From: an uncultured Alphaproteobacteria bacterium
GTDB lineage: Bacteria; Pseudomonadota; Alphaproteobacteria; GCA-2731375
Direction: 5' to 3'
Assembly (NCBI GenBank): GCA_951812805.1
Contig: CATOSZ010000015.1
Coordinates: 1-64,000, forward strand
Length of the DNA: 64,000 nucleotides
Notes under the pieces: generated by a model
Told to the model about the DNA's origin: nothing
The model's database searches: none
Seen by the model: the letters and a program-made list of their open reading frames with translations, nothing else
Part shown: in pieces, positions 7,862 through 16,051 of the stretch
Position numbering within the stretch: the stretch's first letter is position 1
How the letters are laid out: every line of letters starts with the position of its first letter
Translations under genes and position numbers: made by a program

Positions 7862-9411
7862 GACAGAACGAAGAAAAGAAGGCCGTCATTTATTGCCGGG
7901 TCTCCAGCGTGAAGCAGACCACGAAGGGCGATGGGCTTGCATCCCAGGAAACGCGATGCCGTGAATATGCCTCCTACAAGGGCTATGAGGTGGTCAATGT
8001 GTTTCAGGATGATATGTCGGGAAGCCTGATTTCCCGGCCCGGGATGCAGGCCATGCTGAAGTTCCTCCGGAATCGTCGTTCCCATCAGCATATCGTCATT
8101 ATCGACGATATCAGCCGCCTTGCGCGCGGCCTGGATGCGCACCTGGAGCTGCGCGGCGCGATAGCGCGGGCCGGGGCCATACTGGAATCTCCCTCCATCG
8201 AGTTCGGCGAAGATTCCGATTCCAAACTGGTCGAGAACCTTCTTGCCAGCGTCTCCCAGCACCAGCGCCAGAAGATCAGCGAAACCACCGTCAACCGCAT
8301 GCGGGCCCGCGTGATGAACGGCTACTGGCCGTTTCGCGCTCCGGTTGGGCTCAAGCATGTCCTCTCCAAGGGGCAGGGGCGCGTGCTGGTACGGGATGAG
8401 CCGCTGGCCTCCATCGTGGCGGAGGCACTGGAAGGCTATGCCTCCGGGCGCTTCCAATTGCAGGCCGAAGTCAAGCGTTTTCTGGAATCGCATCCGGAGT
8501 TTCCGAAAAACCGCAAGGGCGAGGTTCGGGCGCAGCTGGTGGCTGACATGCTGGGCTACGTTCTCTATGCCGGATATGTCGAAGCGCCGGATTGGAATGT
8601 CAGCCTGCGTCAAGGACAGCACGAGGGGCTGATCAGCTGGGAAACCCGGGAACGAATTCAAGCCCGCATGAACGGACAGGCCAAGGCTCCGGCCCGGGCC
8701 AATCTGAATGAAGATATTCCGTTGCGGGGATTCGTGACCTGCGGCGATTGCGGCACGCCGCTCACGGCCTGCTGGTCCCGAGGCCGGAACGCCAGATATC
8801 CATACTATCTCTGTCCGAAGCGCGGCTGTGAGAGCTATGGGAAGTCGATCAAGCGCGACGTCCTGGAAGGGGAATTTGACACTTTGGTGGGCTCTCTCAT
8901 GCCCCGGGAGGGCCTGTTCAATGCCGCCTTCGCCATGTTCCGCACGCTCTGGGATCATCGCCTCGCCCATGGAGAGACGCGCAAGAATTCGCTGCGGGTC
9001 GAGCTGGGCAAAATCGAGGGCAAGGTGGACCAGTTCCTGGACCGCATCGCCGATACCGAGGATACGCGTCTCGTCAGGAAGTACGAGGATCGCATTCGGC
9101 GGCTTGAGGAGCAGCGCATCCTTCTGTCCGAAAACATCGCCAAAAGCGGTCGGTCGGTGCGGAGCTTTGATGAAACACTTAGAACCGCCTTCGATTTCCT
9201 CAAAAATCCGCAGAAACTCTGGCGTTCCGAGCGGCTGGAAGAGAAGCGGGCCGTGCTCAAACTGGCCTTTGGGGAGCGTCTGGCCTATGTCCGAAACGAG
9301 GGGTTTAGAACCGCCGAAACCGCCTTACCTTTCAAGGCTTTAGCGGGATTTTGCGGAGGTGAAAATGTGATGGCGTCCCCTAGGGGAATCGAACCCCTGT
9401 TTCCAGCGTGA
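7858..9411 (+). CDS. Large serine recombinase (integrase) of the element
   Basis: 517 residues. The N-terminal resolvase domain (residues ~8-150) includes VIYCRVSSVKQ with the nucleophilic serine and DDISRLARGLDAH. A recombinase domain follows (~160-270), then a zinc ribbon (CGDCGTPLTACW...YYLCPKRGC, ~290-325) and a long coiled coil (~370-430), the standard layout for large serine integrases. The last 13 codons (MASPRGIEPLFPA) and the stop codon are encoded by the complement of the tRNA-Glu 3' half at 9371-9411. This is the expected geometry when an element integrates into the 3' end of a tRNA gene next to its integrase. Start overlaps the upstream stop. Confidence 0.9.
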   Translation: MRQNEEKKAVIYCRVSSVKQTTKGDGLASQETRCREYASYKGYEVVNVFQDDMSGSLISRPGMQAMLKFLRNRRSHQHIVIIDDISRLARGLDAHLELRGAIARAGAILESPSIEFGEDSDSKLVENLLASVSQHQRQKISETTVNRMRARVMNGYWPFRAPVGLKHVLSKGQGRVLVRDEPLASIVAEALEGYASGRFQLQAEVKRFLESHPEFPKNRKGEVRAQLVADMLGYVLYAGYVEAPDWNVSLRQGQHEGLISWETRERIQARMNGQAKAPARANLNEDIPLRGFVTCGDCGTPLTACWSRGRNARYPYYLCPKRGCESYGKSIKRDVLEGEFDTLVGSLMPREGLFNAAFAMFRTLWDHRLAHGETRKNSLRVELGKIEGKVDQFLDRIADTEDTRLVRKYEDRIRRLEEQRILLSENIAKSGRSVRSFDETLRTAFDFLKNPQKLWRSERLEEKRAVLKLAFGERLAYVRNEGFRTAETALPFKALAGFCGGENVMASPRGIEPLFPA

Positions 9412-9445
9412 GAGGCTGGCGTCCTAACCGCTAGACGAAGGGGAC
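9371..9445 (-). tRNA. tRNA-Glu (anticodon CTC)
   Basis: On the minus strand the acceptor stem GTCCCCT pairs with AGGGGAC, the D arm is GTCTAGCGGTTAGGAC, the anticodon arm GCCAGCCTCTCACGCTGG carries CTC, the T arm is CAGGGGTTCGATTCCCCTA, and CCA is encoded. The 3' half overlaps the end of the serine recombinase gene and is the probable att site. An IS481 insertion begins 45 bases upstream of its 5' end. Confidence 0.93.
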
Positions 9446-9490
9446 GCGAGGGCGGACACCTAGCAGGCGAGCGGGGTCCGGTCAAGCGTC

Positions 9491-10608
9491 TGTCCAGGTT
9501 CACTACATATGAGACGACGAGGTCTTCTTGGCTGTGATCTGTCGAAGGTACTCCTCGGGGGTTTTGCCTTTCAAGGCTCCATGAGGCCTGAAGGTGTTGT
9601 AGATGTTGGCGAACTTGTCGATCTGTGGGTTTAGTTTGTCGAGCTGGTCCTCGATGTCATGGCAGGCGTAGAACTCGTAGCGCCATGCGCCGTTGGCTCG
9701 CTCGACGCCGCCATTGAGCTGCGGCGTCCTCGGCGGCAAGACATAGACGGGGATCTTTCGGCTCTCGCAGGCGGCCTCGAACTCGGCCATGAACTCGGAT
9801 CCACCGTCGACCTGGATGGCCTTCACGGGGAAGGGCAGGTCGGCCACGAGTTTGTCGAGGAAGCTCTCGGCGTTCCTGGCGGTCGCTCTGCGGAAGGCCT
9901 TGGCACAGGTGAAGCGGCTGACGGGATCGTAGGCGGTGAACTGCTTGACCGTGCGCTCGCCGGCCGGCGTGATGCTCAAGGTGTCGAGCTGGACCAGATC
10001 GCCGGGGGCCGTTGCCTTCATCCCCTTCGGCAAACGCTTGGCGTGTGGGCGCTTGGCTCTCTTGCCCTTGGCGCGTCGTCGCGCCACGGGCACCGGCACA
10101 ACGACGCCGCGCGCGACCAGATGGGCGAGCATGCGACCAACGGTGCTGTCCGACAAGGTGAAGCCCTCTCGGCGCAGCAGCGGTCCGAGCTTGGCCTTGC
10201 CCCACATCGGGAAGTCGCGGCGCAGCCGTTCAAGCCGACGCAGCACCGCACTCGACCACTCTCGGCGACGACGGCGGCGAGGCGCGCGCGAGCGCGGCTC
10301 CAACCGCTCGTCCCAGCGATAGAGCGTGCTACGCGGCACGCCCACCGCCTGGGCCGCCGCCTCGGCCGTCAAGCCGTCACGCCGGGCCCGATGCCAACGC
10401 CGGACGGCGTCGCGTCTGAACGCTACGCATTTAGTGTCGGGCTCCGCGTTCAGACGCGACGCCGTCCTCCAACCCCTGATAACATGTCGGGGCAGGCCAA
10501 AAACCTGCATGGGGATCTCCTTCAAGCTGTTGGTCTCGCAACTCACAGCTTCGGAGATCCCCGCCTCTGCCGCCAGAGGCGCGTCTCACATCTATCTGAA
10601 CCTAGTCA
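9491..10608 (-). mobile_element. IS481-type insertion sequence, copy 1
   Basis: 1118 bp. The ends TGTCCAGGTTCA and (read inwards) TGACTAGGTTCA form imperfect inverted repeats with a further TGAGACG match. It is flanked by the 5-bp direct repeat GCGTC (9486-9490 and 10609-10613), a clean target duplication. It differs from copy 2 (41477-42594) by one base that I can see (9863 versus 41849), synonymous in the transposase gene. Confidence 0.92.
9503..10510 (-). CDS. IS481-family transposase, copy 1
   Basis: 335 residues starting MQVFGLPRHV; ATG 10510 is preferred over GTG 10546 because AAGGAG lies 7 bases upstream. An N-terminal helix-turn-helix (LTAEAAAQAVGVPRSTLYRW, ~46-65) is followed by an Arg-rich linker and an rve-type integrase core with the DDE triad: Asp in DLVQLDTLSI, Asp in AIQVDGGSEF and Glu in NGGVERANGAW. 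It ends FRPHGALKGKTPEEYL, typical of IS481/IS3-like cores. Apparently intact. Confidence 0.9.
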   Translation of the reverse strand: MQVFGLPRHVIRGWRTASRLNAEPDTKCVAFRRDAVRRWHRARRDGLTAEAAAQAVGVPRSTLYRWDERLEPRSRAPRRRRRREWSSAVLRRLERLRRDFPMWGKAKLGPLLRREGFTLSDSTVGRMLAHLVARGVVVPVPVARRRAKGKRAKRPHAKRLPKGMKATAPGDLVQLDTLSITPAGERTVKQFTAYDPVSRFTCAKAFRRATARNAESFLDKLVADLPFPVKAIQVDGGSEFMAEFEAACESRKIPVYVLPPRTPQLNGGVERANGAWRYEFYACHDIEDQLDKLNPQIDKFANIYNTFRPHGALKGKTPEEYLRQITAKKTSSSHM

Positions 10609-11626
10609 GCGTCTCGCCGCGCCGCGTCGGAGGCGAGTTCCAGGACCCGGGTGACGGAGGCGTCGGCCGTATCGAAGGCCGTTACCAGGCGGATCACCGT
10701 CGCCGTCGGCCCGCCCCGGCGAGCGCGCCGATCGCTGGTTCCGGCAGGCGGACGAAGACTTCGTTGGCCTCGACCGGGTGGACCAGCGCCGCGCCCGGCA
10801 GGGCGGCGAGGCCGTCCGCCAGGCGGCCGGCCATCGTGTTAGCGTGGGCCGCGTTGCGCAGCCACAGACCGTTCTGGACATAGGCCAGCAGCTGGGCCGA
10901 GACGAAACGCATCTTGGAAATCGTATGGCCGCCCCGCCGCCGGCGGTAGATCATGTCACGGGCGAGATCCGGTTCGAAGAAGATCACCGCCTCCGCCGCC
11001 ATGGCGCCGTTCTTGGTGGCGCCGAAACTCATGACGTCGACGCCGGCCCGCCAGGTCAGGGTCGCCGGGCTTTCCCCCAGGTGCGCCACGGCGTTGGCGA
11101 AGCGGGCGCCGTCCATGTGCACCCGCAGGCCCTTGTCGTGCGCCACCTCGGCGATGGCGGCGATTTCCGCCGCCCGGTAGACGGCGCCCGACTCGCTCGC
11201 CTGGGTCACCGAAACGGCGGCCGGCTGGGCCCGGCGCTCGACCCCGAAGCCGGCCTCGGCCAGATGTGCCGCCAGGGTCGAAGCCTCGAACTTCGCGTCG
11301 GCGCCGTCCAGCGGGGCGAGCTTGGCGCCGCCGGTATAGAACTCGGGCGCGCCGCATTCGTCGGCCTCGATATGGGCTTCGCGGTGGCAGTAAATCAGCC
11401 CGTGCGGCGGCGTGACGCTGGCGAGTGCCAGGACATTGGCGCCCGTGCCGGTGGCGAGGGGAAAGATCTCCAGGCGATCGTGCTCGAACAGCTCGCGAAA
11501 GGCCGCCCGGGTCGCGTCGGTGATGGCATCGGCGCCGTAGGCGGGTGCGGTGCCCTGGTTGGCCTCGGCCAGTGCCGCCATGATCTCCGGCGCCACGCCG
11601 GTGCCGTTGTCACTCGAGAAATCCAT
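10609..11626 (-). pseudogene. ltaE: Low-specificity L-threonine aldolase, 3' frameshift
   Basis: A PLP-dependent fold-type I aldolase that cleaves threonine to glycine and acetaldehyde. The PLP-binding lysine lies in VMSFGATKNGAMAAE and the family's HMDGARFANA motif is present. Near residue ~305 the frame passes through AIGALAGAGRRRR to a stop at 10694, whereas the conserved C-terminal strand (TVIRLVTAFDTADASV) is found in another frame immediately downstream. About ten residues usual for the family are also missing, so a small out-of-frame deletion is likely. The IS481 insertion at 10608 then removes the natural stop region. Probably inactive. Confidence 0.75.
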
Positions 11627-11642
11627 GTTTCGCCCCTTTTTC

Positions 11643-12092
11643 TCAGGCCCCGCCCTCGGCCGCCGGACGGCTCGGCGCGGTGCGCAGCGCTACTTCCTCG
11701 AAACGATCCCCCGCCGCCGCCAGGCGGTGCGCACCGACCTGGATCGCCTGGCCGTCGGCCACCGCGACGATGATCCAGACCAGTCCCGGCTCCTCCGCCT
11801 GGGCCAGGTCCGTCGCCGAGGGCACGGCGGCGCCGTCGGGATGGGAATGATAGAAGCCGATCACCTCGCCGCCGCTGCCGCGCAGCTCGCGCTGCAGGCG
11901 CAGGCGCAGCGTGGAATCGATCTTGAAACGATGTTCCGGGTCGGGGGCGAGATTCCGGCTCGGCTCGATCCGGGTCACGCGCAACGTTTCGCCGGCGCGC
12001 CGGCCGACGATGAGGCCGCAGGTTTCATGCGGATAGTCGGCCTCGGCGAGGTCGACGATGCGTTTGAGCGCCGGCGGCGGAAAGACGATCAT
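11643..12092 (-). CDS. JAMM/M67-family metallopeptidase
   Basis: 149 residues, Mov34/JAB fold. The zinc site is visible as GFYHSHPDG followed by PSATDLAQAEE (H-x-H-x10-D-type spacing) with an upstream Glu in PHETCGLIVG. Bacterial stand-alone JAMM proteins of this length often process sulphur-carrier or ubiquitin-like proteins, but no ThiS/MoaD-like gene is adjacent, so the substrate is unknown. The start overlaps the stop of the upstream membrane-protein gene (ATGA), indicating an operon. Confidence 0.82.
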   Translation of the reverse strand: MIVFPPPALKRIVDLAEADYPHETCGLIVGRRAGETLRVTRIEPSRNLAPDPEHRFKIDSTLRLRLQRELRGSGGEVIGFYHSHPDGAAVPSATDLAQAEEPGLVWIIVAVADGQAIQVGAHRLAAAGDRFEEVALRTAPSRPAAEGGA

Positions 12093-12463
12093 GGTGCGGG
12101 CTCCAGATCGATGCGGGCGCGCGGGGCGCCGCTCGCCGCGTCCAGTACCCGGATGTGGGCGCGACCCTCGCCATCGACCAGATGCAGATAGAGCAGGCCG
12201 CCGTCCGCCGCAATGGAGACGAGCCGCATGCCCGCCGGCAGCGCTATGCGATGTTCGCCGCGCACCCCTTCGCCGCTCGCCGCCGGGGCGAGGGCCGAGG
12301 CGGGCGTGCGTGCGGCCTGCTGTTTTTCGGCTTCCTCGACCATTTTGCCGGCCGTCCGCGCCATGCCGACGGCGAGCAAAATCAAGCCGATCACCAAAAG
12401 TCCGGTCACGGTGATGACGAAAAGCTTGAGGCCGGTACTGATCTCGGTCCAGTTTCCACCCAT
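12089..12463 (-). CDS. Small single-span membrane protein
   Basis: 124 residues: a short N-terminus, one transmembrane helix (residues ~13-33, LFVITVTGLLVIGLILLAVG), a charged Ala-rich linker and a small beta-rich C-terminal domain (RLVSIAADGGLLYLHLVDGE). It resembles small uncharacterised alphaproteobacterial membrane proteins. The ATG overlaps that of the divergent pseudouridine synthase gene, so there is no separate intergenic space. Confidence 0.7.
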   Translation of the reverse strand: MGGNWTEISTGLKLFVITVTGLLVIGLILLAVGMARTAGKMVEEAEKQQAARTPASALAPAASGEGVRGEHRIALPAGMRLVSIAADGGLLYLHLVDGEGRAHIRVLDAASGAPRARIDLEPAP

Positions 12464-13445
12464 GGAACCGCCGCCCGCTGATACCCGCCACCTGGACGTC
12501 GCCGACGGCGACGCTGCCGGTCTGCGTCTGGACCGCTTTCTCGCGGCCCGATTGCCGGACCTCTCCCGCTCGGCCATCAAGCGCCTGATCCTGGAGGGCC
12601 GCCTGTCGCTCGGGCGCGAGACGATAGTGGACCCCTCCCGCACGGTCAAACCGGGGGAGCGCTACAGCCTCACCGTACCACCCCCGGCGCCGGCCCGGCC
12701 CGAGGGCCAGGCGATGGCCCTCGACCTGCTGTTCGAGGATGCGCATATCCTGGTGCTGGACAAGCCGGCCGGTCTCGTCGTCCATCCCGCGCCCGGCAAC
12801 CCGGACCACACCCTGGTCAACGCCCTCGTCGCCCATTGCGGCGACAGCCTCTCGGGCATCGGCGGCGAACGCCGGCCCGGCATCGTCCACCGCCTCGACA
12901 AGGACACCAGCGGCATCATGGTCGTGGCGAAAAGCGACGCGGCGCATCGCGCCCTGTCCGAGCGTTTCGCCCGCCACGACATCGAACGAGAATATCGCGC
13001 CCTGGTCTGGGGCGCGCCGCGCCCGCCGCGCGGCCGAATCGAGGGCGCGATCGGCCGCGATCCCCGCAACCGCAAGCGGATGGCCGTTGTCGCGCGGGGC
13101 GGCAAGGCGGCCGTCACCCACTATGCCACGCTGGCCCGCTTCGAACACGGCGCCGCGGAACTCGCCTGCCGGCTGGAGACCGGGCGAACCCACCAGATCC
13201 GCGTCCACCTTGCCCACCTCGGCCATCCGGTGATCGGCGACCCGCTCTATGCCCGGGCCCGGGGCCGTCGCGTGGCCGCCCTGCCCGAGACCCTGCAAGC
13301 CCATCTCGCCGCTTTCACCCGTCAGGCCCTGCATGCGGGCCGCCTCGGCTTTCCCCATCCCATCGATGGCGCGCCGCTCGACTTCACCAGCCCGCCGCCG
13401 GCCGACTACCGGGCGCTGGCCGCCCTGCTGGCCGGCGAGGCGTGA
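12462..13445 (+). CDS. RluA-family 23S rRNA pseudouridine synthase (RluD-like)
   Basis: 327 residues. An S4 RNA-binding domain at ~18-80 (RLDRFLAARLPDLSRSAIKR) is followed by the catalytic domain with the diagnostic HRLDKDTSGIMVVAK motif containing the catalytic Asp, and the ELACRLETGRTHQIRVHL motif. The architecture and length fit RluD/RluC enzymes that isomerise uridines in 23S rRNA. The start codon overlaps the divergent start at 12463. It is followed by rpoH after 160 bases. Confidence 0.9.
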   Translation: MEPPPADTRHLDVADGDAAGLRLDRFLAARLPDLSRSAIKRLILEGRLSLGRETIVDPSRTVKPGERYSLTVPPPAPARPEGQAMALDLLFEDAHILVLDKPAGLVVHPAPGNPDHTLVNALVAHCGDSLSGIGGERRPGIVHRLDKDTSGIMVVAKSDAAHRALSERFARHDIEREYRALVWGAPRPPRGRIEGAIGRDPRNRKRMAVVARGGKAAVTHYATLARFEHGAAELACRLETGRTHQIRVHLAHLGHPVIGDPLYARARGRRVAALPETLQAHLAAFTRQALHAGRLGFPHPIDGAPLDFTSPPPADYRALAALLAGEA

Positions 13446-13531
13446 GGACGGGTTCTGGAAACATCTTTTTGTTCAGACACTTAAAAGTCACGTTGGCTGT
13501 CCGAAATACCCGACTTGCCCACAGGGTTTTA

Positions 13532-13560
13532 TTGACCCCTCCGCCATCCGGGACTATAAA
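13532..13560 (+). promoter_or_regulatory. Sigma70-type promoter of rpoH
   Basis: TTGACC at 13532-13537, a 17-base spacer and TATAAA at 13555-13560, 45 bases before the rpoH start. Spacing and hexamers are close to consensus. I see no clear heat-shock-type promoter in the remaining upstream region. Confidence 0.72.
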
Positions 13561-13605
13561 TCGCCATCCAGAAGGCTCGAATAGACGCAAAGGAGGGGCG
13601 GTCCG

Positions 13606-14499
13606 ATGAGCGATCGGTCGTCGAGAAACCTGCCTATGCCGGCTCCCAGTCCGGAGGGGAGCCTGTCGCGCTATCTGCAGGAAATTCGCAAGTTCCCGAT
13701 GCTGGAGCCGCAGCAGGAATACATGCTGGCCAAACGCTGGGAGGAGCATGGCGACAGCGATGCCGCGCACCAGCTGGTCACCTCGCACCTCCGCCTGGTG
13801 GCGAAGATCGCCATGGGCTACCGGGGTTACGGCCTGCCGGTCGGCGAGCTGATCGCCGAGGGTAATATCGGCATGATGCAGGCGGTGAAACGCTTCGATG
13901 CCGAACGCGGCTTCCGCCTGGCGACCTATGCGATGTGGTGGATCCGGGCAGCGATGCAGGAATATATCCTGCGCTCCTGGTCGCTGGTGAAGATCGGCAC
14001 GACGGCGGCGCAGAAGAAGCTGTTCTTCAACCTGCGCAAGGTGAAGGGGCAGATCCAGGCGATCGACGAGGGCGACCTGCACCCTGACCAGGTGACGGAG
14101 ATCGCTACCCGCCTGAACGTGCCGGAACAGGACGTGGTCTCGATGAACCGGCGCCTGGCGGCGCCGGACAACTCGCTGAATGCGCCGCTTCGGATCGACG
14201 GCGACGGGGAATGGCAGGACTGGCTGGTCGACGACAGTGTCGACCAGGAAACGCAGCTCGCCGAGTCGGAAGAGCTGGACGCGCGCCGCGCCCTGCTGGC
14301 CCAGTCGATGGGCCGGCTGAACGAGCGCGAACAGCACATCCTGACCGAACGGCGCCTGAAGGAAGATCCAACGACGCTGGAGGAGTTGAGCCAGGAATAC
14401 GGCATCAGCCGCGAACGGGTCCGCCAGATCGAGGTCCGCGCCTTCGAAAAGCTGCAGCGCGCGATCAAGAAGGCGGCGAGCGACGCGCGGATGCGTTGA
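13606..14499 (+). CDS. rpoH: Heat-shock sigma factor RpoH (sigma-32)
   Basis: 297 residues. Region 2 contains LVTSHLRLVAKIAMGYRGYG, GLPVGELIAEGNIGMMQAV and RLATYAMWWIRAAMQEYILR. The RpoH-specific box between regions 2 and 3 is recognisable (KKLFFNLRKVKGQ), which separates it from RpoD-type factors. Region 4 has LEELSQEYGISRERVRQIEV. It directs transcription of chaperone and protease genes. AGGAGG at 13592-13597 is the ribosome site. hspQ, a heat-shock gene, lies about 28 kb away in the window. Confidence 0.95.
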   Translation: MSDRSSRNLPMPAPSPEGSLSRYLQEIRKFPMLEPQQEYMLAKRWEEHGDSDAAHQLVTSHLRLVAKIAMGYRGYGLPVGELIAEGNIGMMQAVKRFDAERGFRLATYAMWWIRAAMQEYILRSWSLVKIGTTAAQKKLFFNLRKVKGQIQAIDEGDLHPDQVTEIATRLNVPEQDVVSMNRRLAAPDNSLNAPLRIDGDGEWQDWLVDDSVDQETQLAESEELDARRALLAQSMGRLNEREQHILTERRLKEDPTTLEELSQEYGISRERVRQIEVRAFEKLQRAIKKAASDARMR

Positions 14500-14519
14500 T
14501 CCCAGCTGTCCCCGCCGCG

Positions 14520-15089
14520 TTATGCGGCTGGTTCACCTAACGTGTGCATCAAGCGGTTTGCCCAGCCGAACAGTGCCGTCGAGAGGACGAGGTCGAGGAT
14601 CTCCGCCTCGTCCAGTCCTTGCGCCCGCAACGCCTCGATATCGCCGGCATCGGCCTGTGGCGGGGTTTGTGAAAGCCGCCAGGCGAAGCGCAGGATGGCG
14701 GCGGCGCGTGGCGGCAGGTCCGCCGCCGCGCCGTCGGCGAAGAGGCGGCGCATGACCTCTTCGTCCTTGGTCAGCTGGTTGTAGCGGCTGGCGTGCACGG
14801 CGGTGCAATAGACGCATTCGTTGAGGACGGAGGCGGCGGCGGCGCCCAATTCGCGCTCCGCCCGCGACAGGCCGCCCCGGGCATACATGACCCCGTTGAA
14901 CAGCGGCGTCCGCTCAACCAGCGTTTCGGGATCGTGCGCCAGCACCAGGACATAGTCCGAGACGGCCATATTGGAGGGCGTCTCCTTCAACGCCTCGGCC
15001 TGCGCGGGCGTCGCCCGCTCCGGATCGATCGGTCGCACGCGCGGCGTCCAGGTCGGGATTTCCGTGGTGAAGGTGGGGCGCCCGGTCAT
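14520..15089 (-). CDS. Alkylhydroperoxidase/CMD-domain protein
   Basis: 189 residues. The carboxymuconolactone-decarboxylase (AhpD-like) core contains the redox pair and helper histidine in LNECVYCTAVHASRYN. Proteins of this type reduce peroxides or act as small decarboxylases; the substrate cannot be told. It overlaps the upstream truncated gene by ATGA, so the two formed one transcription unit now cut by IS21 copy A. Convergent with rpoH, 20 bases apart. Confidence 0.82.
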   Translation of the reverse strand: MTGRPTFTTEIPTWTPRVRPIDPERATPAQAEALKETPSNMAVSDYVLVLAHDPETLVERTPLFNGVMYARGGLSRAERELGAAAASVLNECVYCTAVHASRYNQLTKDEEVMRRLFADGAAADLPPRAAAILRFAWRLSQTPPQADAGDIEALRAQGLDEAEILDLVLSTALFGWANRLMHTLGEPAA

Positions 15090-15420
15090 CGGGATCCTCC
15101 CAGCAGCCGCAGCCCGGCGACGAGGCGAAGCTCGTGGGCGAGAAAGGCGATCAGCTCCGAGAGGCGGACGATGTCCGCCTCGGCGAGACCGGCTTCGCCC
15201 AGCGCCGCGATGTCGGTCGCGACCGTGTCCTTCGGGCGGAGCGTCACCAGGTCGACATGGCGCAGGATCGCCCGCAGGCGCGCATCCCCGCCGCCGTCGA
15301 AGGCGGGATCGGCCGCCGGCGCGTCCCCGGCCCCCGCCCGGGCCCGGTAATCGTCGGCGATGGCCGCCTCGCCGTGATGGCTGGCGATCCGCGCGGCGAG
15401 GGCCGCCCTCAGGCCGTGGG
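15086..15420 (-). pseudogene. CMD-associated protein, N-terminus cut by IS21
   Basis: About 111 native residues remain (from HGLRAALAARIASH to GLRLLGGSR); the present upstream codons come from the IS21 end. The sequence resembles the partner domain found upstream of CMD proteins of the type next door (from memory). The stop overlaps the CMD start. The 5' part and promoter are not in the window, since the far side of the IS joins an unrelated gene. Confidence 0.6.
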
Positions 15421-15490
15421 TGTCAATCAGCATTTAATTCTGACCCCCTATCGGCGTGCAAAATTGACCCCCCCCCTTGCTTCGACGGAG

Positions 15491-15595
15491 GTTGTCCCGG
15501 TAGTCCACGGGAGGGCCCCGCGCGGCTTCGTGTAGCGCTTTGCGTTACGCGGAGCGAAGCCGCGTGGGAGGGGCCTGTGGGCCCACCGGGACAAC
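15491..15595. repeat. Long hairpin in IS21 copy A tail
   Basis: GTTGTCCCGGT (15491-15501) pairs with ACCGGGACAAC (15585-15595), and inside it CGCGGCTTCG (15521-15530) pairs with CGAAGCCGCG (15555-15564). It is repeated in copy B at 50745-50849. Role unknown; it could limit read-through from flanking DNA. Confidence 0.7.
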
Positions 15596-15660
15596 CGGGC
15601 CGGCGGCGGAACGTGGGGATCAGGTGGGGTTCTTGAAGTGGCAATGAGCTTTTGAAGTAG

Positions 15661-15957
15661 TGTCCAGACTGTTCTGCAAGTTTGTCATGGCTGCCGATGA
15701 GGGCCACCGGCATGCCTGGCGCGGAGATTTCGATTGCTCGGAGCGCCAGGCATGCCGAGCCGCCGTCAGGCGGCTTTCTGGATGCGTTCGCTTTTGCTCT
15801 CCTTGAGATGGATCATGTTGAGCTAGCGGTTGGCATCCAGCCAGTCCTCATGGATTTCGATCGCGAGAGCCCGGACCAGCCGGAGGCAGCTCATCCACCC
15901 CATCGGCCCGGACTTGTGCCCCAGCTACGAAACCCCTTTTGCAGAACAATCTGTACA
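15661..15957 (-). mobile_element. IS256-derived deletion element nested in IS21 copy A
   Basis: Ends TGTCCAGACTGTTCTGCAA and, read inwards, TGTACAGATTGTTCTGCAA match at 17 of 19 positions. On the minus strand the interior still reads as an IS256-family transposase C-terminus (SCLRLVRALAIEIHEDWL, then DANR-stop-LNMIHLKE, ending QKAA), with an internal TAG at the position usually Tyr. Everything upstream is deleted. A perfect 15-bp inverted repeat (15708-15722 and 15743-15757) lies near one end. The same copy is present in IS21 copy B at 50915-51211. Confidence 0.65.
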
Positions 15958-15989
15958 GGACCCGTTTTGATTTGCCCGCCTTTGCGATG

Positions 15990-16037
15990 AAAGCCCCCAG
16001 GCTGATTGGCTCCATATAGCGGATCAGCCTGGGGCTT
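15990..16037 (-). terminator. Hairpin terminator downstream of istB, copy A
   Basis: AAAGCCCCCAGGCTGAT pairs with ATCAGCCTGGGGCTTT (one bulged C), 15 bases past the istB stop and ending in a short T run on the minus strand. Duplicated at 51244-51291 in copy B. Confidence 0.65.
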
Positions 16038-16051
16038 TGCTTACAGGGCGG

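Noticed and set aside
11643..13358. A single long minus-strand frame running from the JAMM peptidase through the pseudouridine synthase region
   Set aside because: Only the last 149 codons are protein-like (JAMM). The upstream part is antisense to the RluA-type gene and the membrane protein, and ATG 12092 fits the ATGA overlap.
15440..15480. Long C homopolymer (9-10 C) as a possible phase-variation switch
   Set aside because: It lies in the noncoding IS21 terminal region between transposase-binding boxes, not in a promoter or coding frame; the copy-length difference is noted only as a polymorphism.
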